Made by a program: the position numbers and the translations under genes. The notes beneath the pieces were generated by a model that worked only from the letters and a program-made list of their open reading frames with translations, made no database searches and was not told the DNA's origin. From NCBI GenBank assembly GCA_021018995.1, contig CM037590.1, forward strand, positions 39,124,287 to 39,188,286: a DNA stretch of 64,000 nt, in the 5' to 3' direction. Shown here piece by piece: positions 53,492-64,000 of this stretch. Source of the DNA: Chloranthus sessilifolius. Lineage: Eukaryota; Streptophyta; Magnoliopsida; Chloranthales; Chloranthaceae. Numbering within the stretch: the stretch's first letter is position 1; every line of letters begins with the position of its first letter.

Positions 53492-54885
53492 CAGTATTTC
53501 TATCTCCATCTTGTAGCCAGGAGACCATGGATTTTTACCTCTAAAGGTTTCTTCTTTTTCTGGAAGCTTAATATGTTCCTACCTCTCATGGATCAAAATA
53601 TCGGTTTCCGATACATATCGTCCACCATCAATACCGAGAAGATATGTATCGGGTATCGGAGATACATTGAACATATTTGCATTTATAGGTATGTATCGCC
53701 GATACATACCCAATGCACCTTGTACCGGTGGCCTCCAATACCGATACATATTGGGATCGTCCAAGATTTTGATCCTTGCTACTTCTAGATTGTTCCTTAA
53801 GCATGACTTTGCCAATAAGATGGGACAACTCTTCGCTGATACTAAGAAGAGAAAGATATGGTTCAATTAATCTTTTTCTAACACGTCCTTGTGATATTTG
53901 TGAAAATCTGATCCCTTTGTGTTCCGCTACCTCATAATTGTCTCACTTTATAGCTAAAAAGGTTTTGAAGTTCTCATGAGGGCACATCTGCTCATGCTGT
54001 TTTGTTTTAGAGATGTTGAAGATTATTACTTTAGATCATGTTTTTTGTGATTCTGTATTTCTGTTATAGTATTTCTATCTCTATCTTGTAGCCACAACGC
54101 GCTATTGTTTTCTAACACGTCCTTGTAATATTTATGAAAATCCGATCCCTTGGTGTTATGATACCTCATAATTGTGTCACTTTATAGCTAAAAAGGTTCT
54201 GAAGTTCTCATGAGGGCACATCTGCTCATGCAGTTTTGTATTAGAGATGCTGAAGATTATTACTTACAGATCATGTTTTTCGGGATTCTGTTATAGTATT
54301 TCCATCTCCATCTTGTAGCCGCAACACGATTCGTTTTCTAACATGTCCTTGTAATATTGGTGAAAATCCGTTTCCTTGGTGTTCTGATACCTCATAATTG
54401 TTTCACTTTATAGCTAAAAAGGTTTTGAAGTTCTCATGAGGGCACATCTGCTCGTGCAGTTTTGTGTTAGAGATGTTGAAGATTATTACTTTAGATCATG
54501 TTTTTGTGATTAGGTTATAGTATTTCTATCTCCATCTTGTAGCCATGACACGAGATCATGGATCTTTACTTTGAAAAGGTTTGTTCTTTGTCTGGAAGCT
54601 TAATATATTCCTATCTCTAGGTTGTTCCTTGGGCATGATTTTGCCAATAAGATGGGACACTTTTTTCTGGTATCACGAATATCTGCTCCAATCTATTGTG
54701 TTTTTCTTTTTCACATGTCCTCATAATATTTGTGAAAATTGGATCTATGGGTGTCCCAATACCTCATAATTATCTCATTTTATAACGAAAAAGGTCCTGA
54801 AGTTCTCATGAGGGCGCATCTGCTCATGCATTTGTGTGTTAGAGAATTGAAGATTATTATTTTATATCATGGTTTTTGTGATTGT
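53492..54885 (+). repeat. Four-unit tandem repeat upstream of PRP31
   Basis: Units share TATTTCTATCTCCATCTTGTAG, split as TATTTCTATCTCC and ATCTTGTAGCC. They also share GAAGTTCTCATGAGGGC, CATCTGCTC, CCTCATAATT and TTGAAGATTATTA. The first and last units (about 370 bp before MITE insertion) hold an extra middle block with AATAAGATGGGACA; the two central ones are about 225 bp. The array ends about 155 bp before the PRP31 start codon. Confidence 0.88.
53587..53778. mobile_element. hAT-type MITE, CGATACGTATCG family, copy 5
   Basis: Starts CATGGATCAAAATATCGG and ends ATTTTGATCCTTG. The 8-bp duplications are CTACCTCT/CTACTTCT. The last tandem unit at about 54610 supplies the empty site (CCTATCTCT directly joined to AGGTTGTTCC), proving the insertion and its boundaries. 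Confidence 0.92.
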
Positions 54886-55040
54886 GTTTGTGGATCTCCT
54901 TTTTTCCCCTCTTCGATTTGAGTTTCTAGTTCTATATGGTGGTTAATAACACTATCTTTTCTTTATGTTGCAGATTACCTATTTGATGTTTAGCTTTTGA
55001 ATTCTGAGCACACCCCCTTAAAGAGTGTTGGAGATAAAGG

Positions 55041-55709
55041 ATGGTTAGTTTTTCTTTTGTTTATCTTCGAAATTATCTTTCAGGGATACAGGTGGATCTC
55101 GTATTCTTTGTTCCATTTGATCTTCACTGGCTCTATTCTTATTCTACGGTTCCGTTCTTTTATTCTAAAATATGAGATTGCATGTATGTTGCTATTTGTT
55201 TTTTGTTGTTGATTATTCTCCATTTTCTATTCTTTTCAGGCCACTCTTGCTGATTCATTTTTGGCAGACCTTGATGATTTATCTGACAATGAAGCACATC
55301 TTCTTGTGAGTATCAGTCTGTTTTTCTAATATTATCTTGCTTTGTGCTAAGGAAGTGCTTACTCTTTGCTATTTTCTTAAAAGAAATCAATGTTGGTATT
55401 CAATGGTACAACTCCACCCACTTTATCCTCCTTTTCTTCCTGGGATAAATTTCGCATATGTTCTTGATGCTTGCTATTTAGTCTCATAAGAAACAATGTT
55501 TTCTCAGGATGATGATAATGAGGATGCAGGAGACATGGAAGAGGATGTTGATGGTGATATGGCGGACATTGAAGCTCTTAATTATGATGATCTGGATAGT
55601 GTATCAAAATTGCAGAAAACGCAGCGTTATATTGACATCATGCAGGTAGATCCCCACCTTTGCATGCCTTTCATATTTTCTTTGCTTGAAAAAAATAAAT
55701 AAAAATAAA

Positions 55710-55763
<54 letters not shown>

Positions 55764-55922
55764 TGACATCATGCAGGTAGATCCCCACCCTTGGTTGGGT
55801 GCCACGTGGTGCCCGGCTGGTGCACGAATGAACTGTGCATTCGAACACTCCCCGAGCATTATATATATATATATATATACACACACACGCGCACGCGCGC
55901 ACACACATGCATATGCATATAG

Positions 55923-55963
<41 letters not shown>

Positions 55964-57138
55964 CACACTAGTAAAAATGCATGTGCAAATGCACGTGGAC
56001 ACTCTAAATAAATTTGATTTTGTTAATTTTTATTTATTTGTTATCACTTTATTAGATATCTTCAATTTTCTTAATACTATTATTTTATTACAAAAAATAG
56101 ACATTTAATGTTTTACAGTAATTTAAAAAAAATTAATATACTTATAAAAAACTAATGATCGACTATTATATTAAAAGGTTTTGACACTAAAATAAAATAA
56201 ATAAATAGGGTAATGATTGTCCCACTTGAGACACAGTGTAACATAGGTCGTTCAATCAAACTAACATAAGAGTATTTAATTCTCTAGTTGAATGAAATAT
56301 TATAAGCGTTCTTAAAGGGAAATTTTCACTATAATCATGCTCTTAATTCTGAATATATATGTAGGTATTCTAATATTTGAAACTCTGAAATATGTCTAGT
56401 CATACCCTATGCCTAACTTTTAGGGCTAATCTAACGGATATGATAGCTGGCAAAGATGTGGCATTATATGATAATCAAAATGTTATCCATGTATCAATAA
56501 TCTTTATTATTTACTAATATATAAATAAAGGTCGATGTTACTACCACCCCACTTTATGTTACAATCACTTTACGTAAACAAAGGAAAATTAGTTGATTGC
56601 TTTAAAGAAGACAATGGAGGTTGTTCCAATATTTCAACACAATAGATATTGAGATCATGAGCCTATTATTAGATGGTCTGATGTTGATTCCATGTGACAC
56701 ACATCCAAAAAAGTGAATGTGAACAGGTTTGATGATACTTCTATGGTTGCTTTCAATTTTTGGTATGTATGACACGTGGAATTAACATTCTGCCATCTGT
56801 TGGTAGGCCTATGCTCTCAAGATTGATTGTTTTGAGAATTGGGACGGAAAATGATCTACATTTCTGCTTGAAAACAGTCAACATATTTGTCCTTTGTTCA
56901 AGTGATATGACTATAACATAAAGTAGTGTGGTTGTAAATAGTAACATCAGCCAAAATAAAATTATACGTTGATAATAACATCTATTCAAAAGACTTCTAA
57001 AGATACTCTTTGAATATCGATATCCATCGTGTGAAAGATTTAAGACAAAAATCAATCTCCATCATCCGATTTAAAGCAGTGAATGGGCTTTCATCGGGGG
57101 TGAGCTCAAAGATTCAGTGGGTGAATTTAAAGGTACTC

Positions 57139-57191
<53 letters not shown>

Positions 57192-59798
57192 TTTTCTTTA
57201 TCAGTAAAGTGTGTATGATTTTTGTATTAGTTAATATACATTATTTTTTTATCAATAAAATATATATTTTTCTTTTGATGAAAAAAAAATTATTCTTGAA
57301 AAAAATAAAAAAGAAGTTCTAAAAAATAGCTTGGTCTAGTACATATTACCATGTTTTATTTATTAAGTTCCTTGCCATTTGAACATAGAATCTAGCTCTT
57401 TGTACGAGTGTCAATAGGCTAGGCTGACCAGGCTTGCTACCCGGCCTACTTGATTTGGGCGGGAGATTTGGAGTAATGGGCCCAATTTGAAATTAGTCTC
57501 AGACCCAACTGAACTCATTATTAGTTGGGTTGAGTTTGGGCTAGGCAGTGGGCTTTAAAAATCTAAACCATTCAAAGTTCGAAAGTCGGCTGTCCCAACT
57601 AGGAAATTGATAATAGATAAGTGGGAGTGTGCAGCTGCAAAAATGGACATGGGAATAGACCCACTTAGAGATTGGACCAAGGGTATCTCTTTTCCCATCC
57701 ATGCTTTCTCTGAAAGCGCCTACGTTTCAGACCCCTTGAAAATCGTTGATTGCTTCAGATCAACTGATGGAGATTGTCTTTCACCCTGATCTTCCACAAA
57801 TTGGATAGGGAGATCATGGTGCACCTGTCGGACGGTCAGTTTTTGTTCCCTGTGTCACAAATCCTCAAGAAATGACCCTTACGTCCTAAATCCAGTGAAA
57901 CCCATTGACAAATTAAGATGCAGATTATTTTTCACACCAATCTTTCACACAATCAATCTTGATATCAATGGTGTACCATCATATCGACTTTGAGTGTGTT
58001 GAATTAGATTATAGAGATCATGTTTTGTGCCAATCTTTGGCATCAAAGATCTTTACACCATGGAATTCAAATGAGATTGCTTAGATGGCGTTCAACGTGG
58101 CACAAGTCCCAAAAATACCGTCTTTCTTTCTAAACTATGTGCTACGACACTAATCTCACTAATCTTGTGTGTAAGTTGTAGCCCCTTAATGTAAATTTGT
58201 GTTGGGTAGCTTTGTTCATGCCTACCCAATTACTAAGGGCGCCTACATAAAAAACCCATTGACTCGATTGAATCAGACGATGGAGTTCAATATTCATCCA
58301 AATCTTCCACCCACTTGATCGTGCCATCAGACCATCAACTTTTCATGTCATGTGACACAAATCCCAAAAAGTGAACATAAAATCACATTTGAGCGTGATG
58401 AGTCCCACATGATTTTTGAGTCACTTTTTGGGATCCGTGCCAAATGGAATAAAAAAATTGATCATTTTTATGGTATGCCCATGATCTCTCAATCTTATGG
58501 AAAATTGGGATGAAAATCGATCTCCATCGTCCAATTCAACCCAATCAATGGGTTTTTAGTGTAGGCGAGAACCTTGTTAGATGTCTCCCATGATCATGAT
58601 CTTGAGAGCATTGGCGTGTCATCAAACCATCAGTTTTTAATTCATTTCATGTGGCACAAATCCCAAAAAGTGAATCTAAAATCACTTTTGAGCGTGATGT
58701 GTTCGACTCCTTTGAATCAGATGGAGATCGTTTTCCGTCTCAATCTTTCACACAAGGGATCTTGAGATCATGGGTATACCATTAGACAATTAGTTTTTTT
58801 TTCATCTTGCACACATCCCAAAAAAGTGATAAAAAAATCATGCTCATAGATCATGCTTTTGGGATGTGTACCACGTGAATAAAAAATGACCGTTTAATGG
58901 TACTTGAAAATCTTAGGTTGCCAAGATTGGCAAAAATGCCCAAAGTATGATTTTCGGGCCACTTTTTGGAATGCTTGCCATGATGAATAAGAAACTTACC
59001 GCTTGATGGTAAACCCATGGCCTGAAGATCCATTGTGTAAAATATTAGGGTGAAAAAAGGTCGCTATCATATGATTGAAAACAGCCAAATGAGTTTAGCA
59101 TATACAATTCGAGAAAGTGTGTACATTAGTAAAACGATCCCCATGGTCTGATATAAAGCAACCAATGGTTTTCAGCTGTAGTTAAAGAGGGAGTGAGTTA
59201 AGGAAGGAGAGAGTTAGTAGCAGCCCCCTTATTAGTCTTCGAGACCCTCTAACCCCGCCACTCAATCTAACCCTTAAGTACATCCGTCATGGGCTCATGG
59301 CTGACTTGACCCGACGACTCAAAATATTTTCTCTACATAAAAGTGGTTCAGGTTTTGGGTGGGGCTGATCCGGTTCAAAATCTCAACTCCTTTTATTGCC
59401 GTTTCTTGAAAAGTTTACCAAGTTGATCAAGCCAAATCTGGTACTTAGATATGGGAGATTGCAAATCCAAAGAAAGGAGGCTTGAGAGAAAATAGGTTAG
59501 ATAGATTATCAAAAAAAAAAAGAAAGAGAAAATAGGTTAGATAATTTTTTTGTAACGGAGTGGCCTTCAAATCTTATTATGAAGAGGCTAGATAAGGCTT
59601 ATATTAATGAGAGAAAATAGGAACTTGACAGAAATCATTAGTAAGGAGTTGTTTAGCTTGAAAAGTCCTAGGTTAATTAGAAGTCTAGTTATAGAAAGTT
59701 ATAAAATATAGGGATACATAAGGAAGAACATGAGGGTATTTTGTTCCTATAATGTGAAAACACTAAAATTGACAGAAATCATTCGTGCTGTTATGTAG

Positions 59799-59829
<31 letters not shown>

Positions 59830-62800
59830 ATGCTCGGGGATATGCGTTCGAATGCACGGTTCATCGGTGCATTTCAACCAGCCGGGCACCACGTGGCACG
59901 TGTTAGAATAGTCCCACATTGCTTGTGGGCTTGGAGGTCTTGGTCTATATATAATTTGGGCACTCCTCACCTTACAAGCCGGTTTTGTGAGGTTGAGTAA
60001 GGCCCGTGAAATTTTATTATGGTATTAGAGCAGGCATTTCTCCACTTTACGTCCCCATTCAATTGTCCACGTGATTTGGCTTGGCTCAATCCTGCCAAAA
60101 CGTGCGGGGGCGTGTTAGAATAGTCTCACATTGCCCGTGGGCTTGGAGGTCTTGGGGCTATATATAATCTGGGCATTCCTCACCTTACAAGCCTGTTTTG
60201 TGAGGTTGAGTTAGGCCCATAGAATTCTTATCAGCACGCAACCAAGGGATCGAGTGCCACAACAACTTTCCCAAGGTCGATCAGGTCCATCTTAAGAAAA
60301 TAAAAAACAGTGTTTATTCACCGTCCAAAAGTTGGTAACTTGGTATAAGGGGAAAAATTCCAATGCACTAGGTTCAGGCGGCGGATGTGAAAGTTTGACC
60401 CTCATATTTGAAGGGCAAAATGGTCTGGGTTTTTTTTCTAAAACCCTATGGGTCTGGATGAACCCTTTGAGGATGGGTGTAATTCGTGATCACGTGCCAC
60501 GTGGAATGTGTTCTAGGGTTCGAACACACGGTTCACGCCGTGCATTCGAACCCATTCCCCCTTTTTCCCAAATATATATTGCCCATATATGTATTTCTAT
60601 TTTTTTTACTTGTGTTGATGGGTAAGCTGCCCTTGAACCGGCTACCTTTAAGTTGCAATATTGTCAACCTTCTTCCACTGAGCTACATGCCCAAGCCTTA
60701 CCCACTATATGTATTGATGAATGTGTGCTTTGTAATGATGTAATTCCTTTTCTTCATCATCATCATCATCATCATAGTCTCATCCCATCTATTTGGGGTT
60801 GGCTTTGCCAGTCCTATGTCTCCACTCGTTTTTGTTCAGCACTAAGCATGTAATACCTCTTACGGATAAAAAAATTGTAAAACCTTTCTTTTAATTATTT
60901 TATTTAATAAACAATAAAATAATAAAAAGAGCCATTATAGTGTGAAAAGAAGGAGAAACATAAAACAAAAAACTAAAAAGGGAAAATTTAAAAAATATAA
61001 AAAATTCCTCTCCCATCTTTGTTGGCAAGCGAGTTTGTCACAGCATTCACTTCCTGTTATGCACGCGATTTACGGATTACTTTGGTAGCATCTGCAACGC
61101 TTTTCAGGGCCCTGGAATCACTTTCGGTTTCACCTCCAGTTGATCCATGCAAAATCTATTTTAACTTAAAATTGGGCAAGAATCTGGAAGCTGCCTAAAC
61201 CTGCTTCTGGATTATCGCTTTTGTGGGAATCAGGTCATAGAAGTGACGCTAAACCAAACAGGCCACTTCTTGATCTTAGAAGTTCCTTCTACCACTACCA
61301 GCTGTGCAAATAAAGGAAGATAGAGCCACATTCCATATAGAAAGTGCACGAACTTTATTATTCTCAGCCAATTACGAACTGGACATCCATTTTTACTGGG
61401 TCCAGATTGCCAAACAAGCTGCCATTGCAATTGAGTTTTTTCAATCCTTGGAGTAATTAGGATGCTCGTTCTTTTCTTATCCCAACTTCTTAAGTTCTTT
61501 TAAGGTTATGCAATAAGACACGCATCATGAGAACTAGGCTTGTAAAATAGCATTTTCTCCATATGTTGGTACGTTTAGGAGTTTCCAAATCTTTTGGATT
61601 CCTTTGCATGGATGGTATATGATTATATGATAACCGATGAAATGTAAATGTCGATAACTTTGGCTTTCAATTGCAGAAAGTTGATGATGCGCTACAGAAG
61701 GGATCAGATATCTCAAATCATGGGTTAGTCTTGGAGGATGATCCTGAATATCAGCTAATAGTTGATTGTAATGCTTTGTCAGTTGACATTGAAAATGAAA
61801 TTGTTATTATTCACAATTTTATTCGCGATAATTATCGTCTGAAGTTTCCGGAGCTTGAGTCCCTTGTGCATCACCCGATCGATTATGCTCGAGTCGTAAA
61901 AAAAATTGGAAATGAGCTGGATTTGACCCTTGTTGATCTGGAAGGGCTTTTACCCTCAGCTATTATTATGGTTGTTTCTGTTACGGCATCAACTACCAGT
62001 GGCAAGCCACTTCCGGAAGAGAACCTTCGAAAGACAATTGATGCATGTGATCGAGCTCTGGCTCTTGATTTGTCGAAGAAGAAAGTCCTCGACTTCGTAG
62101 AGAGTAGAATGGGATATATTGCACCAAATCTCTCTGCTATCGTAGGTAGTGCGGTTGCAGCAAAATTAATTGGCACTGCTGGTGGTCTATCCGCATTAGC
62201 TAAGATGCCAGCTTGTAATGTGCAGCTTCTCGGTGCAAAGAAAAAGAATTTGGCCGGGTTTTCTACTGCAACCTCACAGTTTCGTGTGGGATATGTTGAA
62301 CAAACAGAGATATTTCAAAGCACACCTCCTTCTTTGAGAATGCGTGCTTGCCGGCTGTTGGCTGCAAAGTCCACTCTTGCTGCTCGAATAGATTCAACAA
62401 GAGGCGATCCAACGGGGAAAAATGGGAGGGATTTGCGAGAAGAGATACGTAAGAAGATTGAAAAGTGGCAAGAGCCGCCTCCTGCAAAGCAACCAAAACC
62501 TCTCCCAGTTCCAGATTCAGAGCCTAAAAAGAAGAGGGGTGGTCGTCGGTTACGAAAGATGAAAGAAAGGTACTATGTGGAACCTTATGCAATATTTTCT
62601 ATAATCTCCTTCTATCCGTAGCCTGCTTTGACAACTCGGACAATATGATCGGTCCTATTGTTATCACACGTAAAGTAAATGATAAGTAGTAAGCAAATAT
62701 TTATAATGTAAAAATATATGTATACATCTTTTGATTTTTACCAATTTTTTGTTACAATTTTCCAGCAAAAGAATTTTAAGAGCACATCATTTGATACAAA

Positions 62801-63258
62801 TACAATGCACTCCATAATTAAATATCAGCCGAGTTGTATTGCCGTCAGAGGCTCAGAGCTGACTGAGTTGGTTTATGATCTGAAGGCTTTATTATACCAG
62901 CATTAATAGATTATAAAAAAAACCACCTTTGATGAAAATTTGGTCTTTAAACTGTTGAAGAAATTATGCAGGAAAAACAGCACTATTTTTAGTATACTAT
63001 TTTTTTTCTTCTTTCTAGGGCTTTCCTTAATATGTGTGTGGATTCAGGTATGCGATAACAGATATGAGGAAGCTGGCTAATAGAATGCAGTTTGGAGTAC
63101 CAGAAGAGAGTTCTTTAGGTACTTATTTTATGTTTTTTTGATAAATTGAAATCTTTGTACATTTATCTATGAAATGCTTGCAACTCCGTATTTTTTATTC
63201 TTTGCTTTCTGTTCTTTTAGATGGAACTAGTAAGGATGCACGTGGATTGCAGGATTAG
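55041..63258 (+). CDS. PRP31: PRP31, U4/U6 snRNP splicing factor, early-terminating
   Basis: PRP31 bridges U4 snRNA/15.5K and the U5 snRNP during tri-snRNP assembly in the nucleus. Exons: 55041-55043 (the ATG alone), 55240-55305, 55508-55645, 61677-62569, 63048-63118 and 63221-63258. Junctions are GT-AG and phases agree. The acidic N-terminus (ATLADSFLADLDDLSDNE) is typical. Exon 4 carries the NOSIC and Nop domains (IAPNLSAIVGSAVAAKL at about 217-233; LSALAKMPACNVQLLG). A basic segment, KKKRGGRRLRKMKERY, lies near 353-368. Exon 5 gives ITDMRKLANRMQFGVPEESS. Exon 6 begins DG as in the family but then diverges and stops, giving 402 aa where about 485-500 is usual. A different exon 6 beyond the window, or truncation, are both possible. 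A likely 5' UTR exon is 54974-55043. Intron 3 is 6 kb and full of repeats. Confidence 0.9.
55630..55789 (+). repeat. 29-bp duplication of the PRP31 exon 3 donor, flanking a TA run
   Basis: TATTGACATCATGCAG|GTAGATCCCCACC occurs at 55630-55658 and again at 55761-55789. Between the copies are AAATAAAAATAAAA and a (TA)n run at 55713-55757. The second copy recreates exon end plus donor inside the intron. Confidence 0.92.
55790..55970. repeat. Microsatellite-bearing repeat, copy in PRP31 intron 3
   Basis: The unit has TTGGGTGCCACGTGGTGCCCGG, read as TTGGGTGCCACGTGG and TGCCCGGCTGG. It continues with GCATTCGAACACTCC and CGAGCATTATATA, then compound TA, CA and CG runs. An inverse copy is at 59799-59900 with continuation at 60234-60255. 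A related segment is at 60490-60565. Confidence 0.75.
55971..57640. other. PRP31 intron 3, AT-rich part
   Basis: Contains a fold-back family copy (about 56585-57110), a (TA)n run at 57143-57187 and a GGCTAGGCTGACC-type tract at 57415-57600. No gene. Confidence 0.5.
57641..59170. repeat. Fold-back repeats in PRP31 intron 3
   Basis: The stretch is built of diverged, alternately oriented copies of one arm: GATGGAGATCGTTTTCA, CAATCTTCCACA, GATCTTGAGATCATGG, and CATGTGGCACAAATCCC followed by AAAAAGTGA. The best-paired unit is listed separately. Confidence 0.7.
58238..58571. mobile_element. Fold-back element, GCGCCTAC family, best copy
   Basis: Arms of about 150 bp pair from CGCCTACA...AAAAACCCATTGA inward through GACGATGGAG to ATCCCAAAAAGTGA, around a very short centre. 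Related arms occur at 3700, 19130, 27590, 37115, 51835 and 56585. The target duplication is unresolved. Confidence 0.72.
59799..59829. repeat. (TG)n(TA)n microsatellite
   Basis: Leads into ATGCTCGGGG, the inverse of the edge at 55850-55860. Confidence 0.85.
59901..60233 (+). mobile_element. TRIM retrotransposon, 333 bp, complete
   Basis: LTRs are 59901-60019 and 60113-60233 (119 and 121 bp). They start TGTTAGAATAGT and share CTATATATAAT and ACCTTACAAGCC. The primer-binding site TGGTATTAGAGC follows the first LTR. A purine-rich GTGCGGGGGCG precedes the second. The exact 5-bp duplication GCACG flanks it (59896-59900, 60234-60238). There is no coding capacity. It is inserted inside the microsatellite-bearing repeat within PRP31 intron 3. 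Confidence 0.93.
60596..60705 (-). mobile_element. tRNA-derived SINE, about 110 bp, complete
   Basis: On the minus strand the head has box A-like TAGCTCAGTGG and box B-like GGTTCAAGG, then CAGCTTACCCATCAACAC and an A tail. The exact 10-bp duplication TATATGTATT flanks it (60586-60595, 60706-60715). Its brevity and tail sequence match the copy at 8504. Confidence 0.85.
60756..61670. other. PRP31 intron 3, distal part
   Basis: A CATCATCAT tract at 60756-60775 is followed by CCATCTATTTGGGGTTGGCT, a common plant repeat tail motif also seen inverted near 1797 and 20392. The rest up to the exon 4 acceptor at 61676 shows no gene. Confidence 0.45.
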
Positions 63259-63525
63259 AAATCATCTCATCCCTTGAAACTAACATTAAATTCAATGGCT
63301 AGGATTCACCTAGGATTTTTAATTAATATATTTATATTTTAAAAACTCTAATTATTAAATTACTACGATATCCTTTAGCATATTTCAATTTACAACCATA
63401 TCATATCCTAGAGCAGATTGCATGCCATATATAACAGAAAGCAAACCCAGACGAAAATAGAAGAAGAAATAGAAGAAACCCATTGAAGATTTGATTTGAG
63501 TCGATTTGCAGAGAGAGAGAAAGAG

Positions 63526-63623
63526 ATGCAAGCCAAGATCATTCTTTTCGGTGACTTGATCACAGAAGAGTCGTTTGGAGATGGAGGTTAGGTGCATCTC
63601 TTGCTGACCATTTCTCTCGAATG
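63526..63623 (+). pseudogene. Broken first exon of a GDSL esterase/lipase
   Basis: The frame from ATG 63526 reads MQAKIILFGDLITEESFGDGG, then a TAG at 63589. It matches the first exon of plant GDSL hydrolases of the isoamyl acetate hydrolase-like (IAH1/CPRD49) type, which read ...GDSITE.SFG.GGWGASLADHFSR. The active-site Ser of GDS is Leu here (TTG for TCG). One base is lost around the expected Trp codon, after which another frame gives GASLADHFSRM. The exon ends ATG|GTATAT at a normal donor. No later exons appear before the window ends. A (GA)n leader precedes the ATG. Confidence 0.8.
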
Positions 63624-63689
63624 GTATATAAACTCCATCTTATTCTAGTTTTAATGGTGGTGATTTAGTTTTCTTCTTGATGGGCCGAA

Positions 63690-63765
63690 GAATGGAGATC
63701 CGGCGATTCAATTTCGGGAAGCGAAGCGCCGAAGAATAGAGATCCGGCAATTCAAGTTCGAAAAA
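63690..63765. repeat. 46-bp tandem repeat
   Basis: CCGAAGAATGGAGATCCGGC and a close second copy (CCGAAGAATAGAGATCCGGC), each followed by a RATTCAADTTCG segment. Non-coding, downstream of the GDSL relic. Confidence 0.75.
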
Positions 63766-64000
63766 AATGATAACTATATCAAAATACAAAATAAGCAAAA
63801 ACCCATATGATATTTCTTAATCCAATCTCATTTTCAATCATGCATCAAGATCTTTGATTATAAAAATACACCTCTATATCGAACCATGACGAACACAAAC
63901 TGGTTTTGGTTTGTGCCATCCGATGCAAAATTAGAAACAACCCGATACAAAATTGTATCTTATAATTCTTATGCCTATAACTATTGCCTCCACATCAGAG

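Noticed and set aside
55496..55702. A separate 68-aa protein
   Set aside because: It is PRP31 exon 3 read through its donor into the intron.
55627..55971. ORFs on both strands rich in Ile-Tyr or Cys-Val
   Set aside because: They are translations of TA and CA microsatellites.
60596..60705. A tRNA gene on the minus strand
   Set aside because: Box A and B-like motifs exist, but no cloverleaf or acceptor stem closes, and the A tail with 10-bp target duplication shows a SINE.

Overview
This is nuclear DNA from a flowering plant. Genes are split by long, AT-rich introns with GT-AG boundaries, and most of the window is transposable-element DNA. I cannot fix the lineage; a magnoliid or early-diverging angiosperm would fit, but that is only an impression. 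Microsatellites, LTR elements, MITEs, SINEs and a Mutator-like element are all present.

Two host genes frame the window. On the minus strand, 773-18341 carries a complete nine-exon spermidine synthase (346 aa, polyamine synthesis). All nine exons join in frame, and its introns are swollen by insertions, including an LTR retrotransposon in intron 1 and a small copia-like element in intron 4. On the plus strand, 55041-63258 carries PRP31, the U4/U6 snRNP splicing factor. Five exons are clear and a sixth ends early, so the usual C-terminal tail is missing. After it, 63526-63623 is a broken first exon of a GDSL esterase.

Between the two genes, about 18.4-55 kb is transposon territory. A pair of long solo-LTR-like elements of one family lies at 22682-25581 and 37424-40836. 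A 9.4-kb Mutator-like element (41541-50972) has 96-bp terminal inverted repeats and a perfect 9-bp target duplication. It holds a decayed transposase on the plus strand and a decayed Ulp1/SENP-type protease gene on the minus strand. There are MITEs of the hAT, Mutator, CACTA and PIF/Harbinger types, mostly with readable target duplications, and fold-back elements of a recurring local family.

Three observations stand out. First, unrelated elements (MULE, solo LTR, hAT MITEs, a Mutator-type MITE, another LTR-like region) each carry dense clusters of their own short palindrome in non-coding DNA. Second, the MULE holds a hairpin of roughly 245-280 bp per arm with a 4-nt loop in the leader of its protease gene, reminiscent of a self-silencing locus. 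Third, both host genes have a tandemly duplicated 5' splice site.
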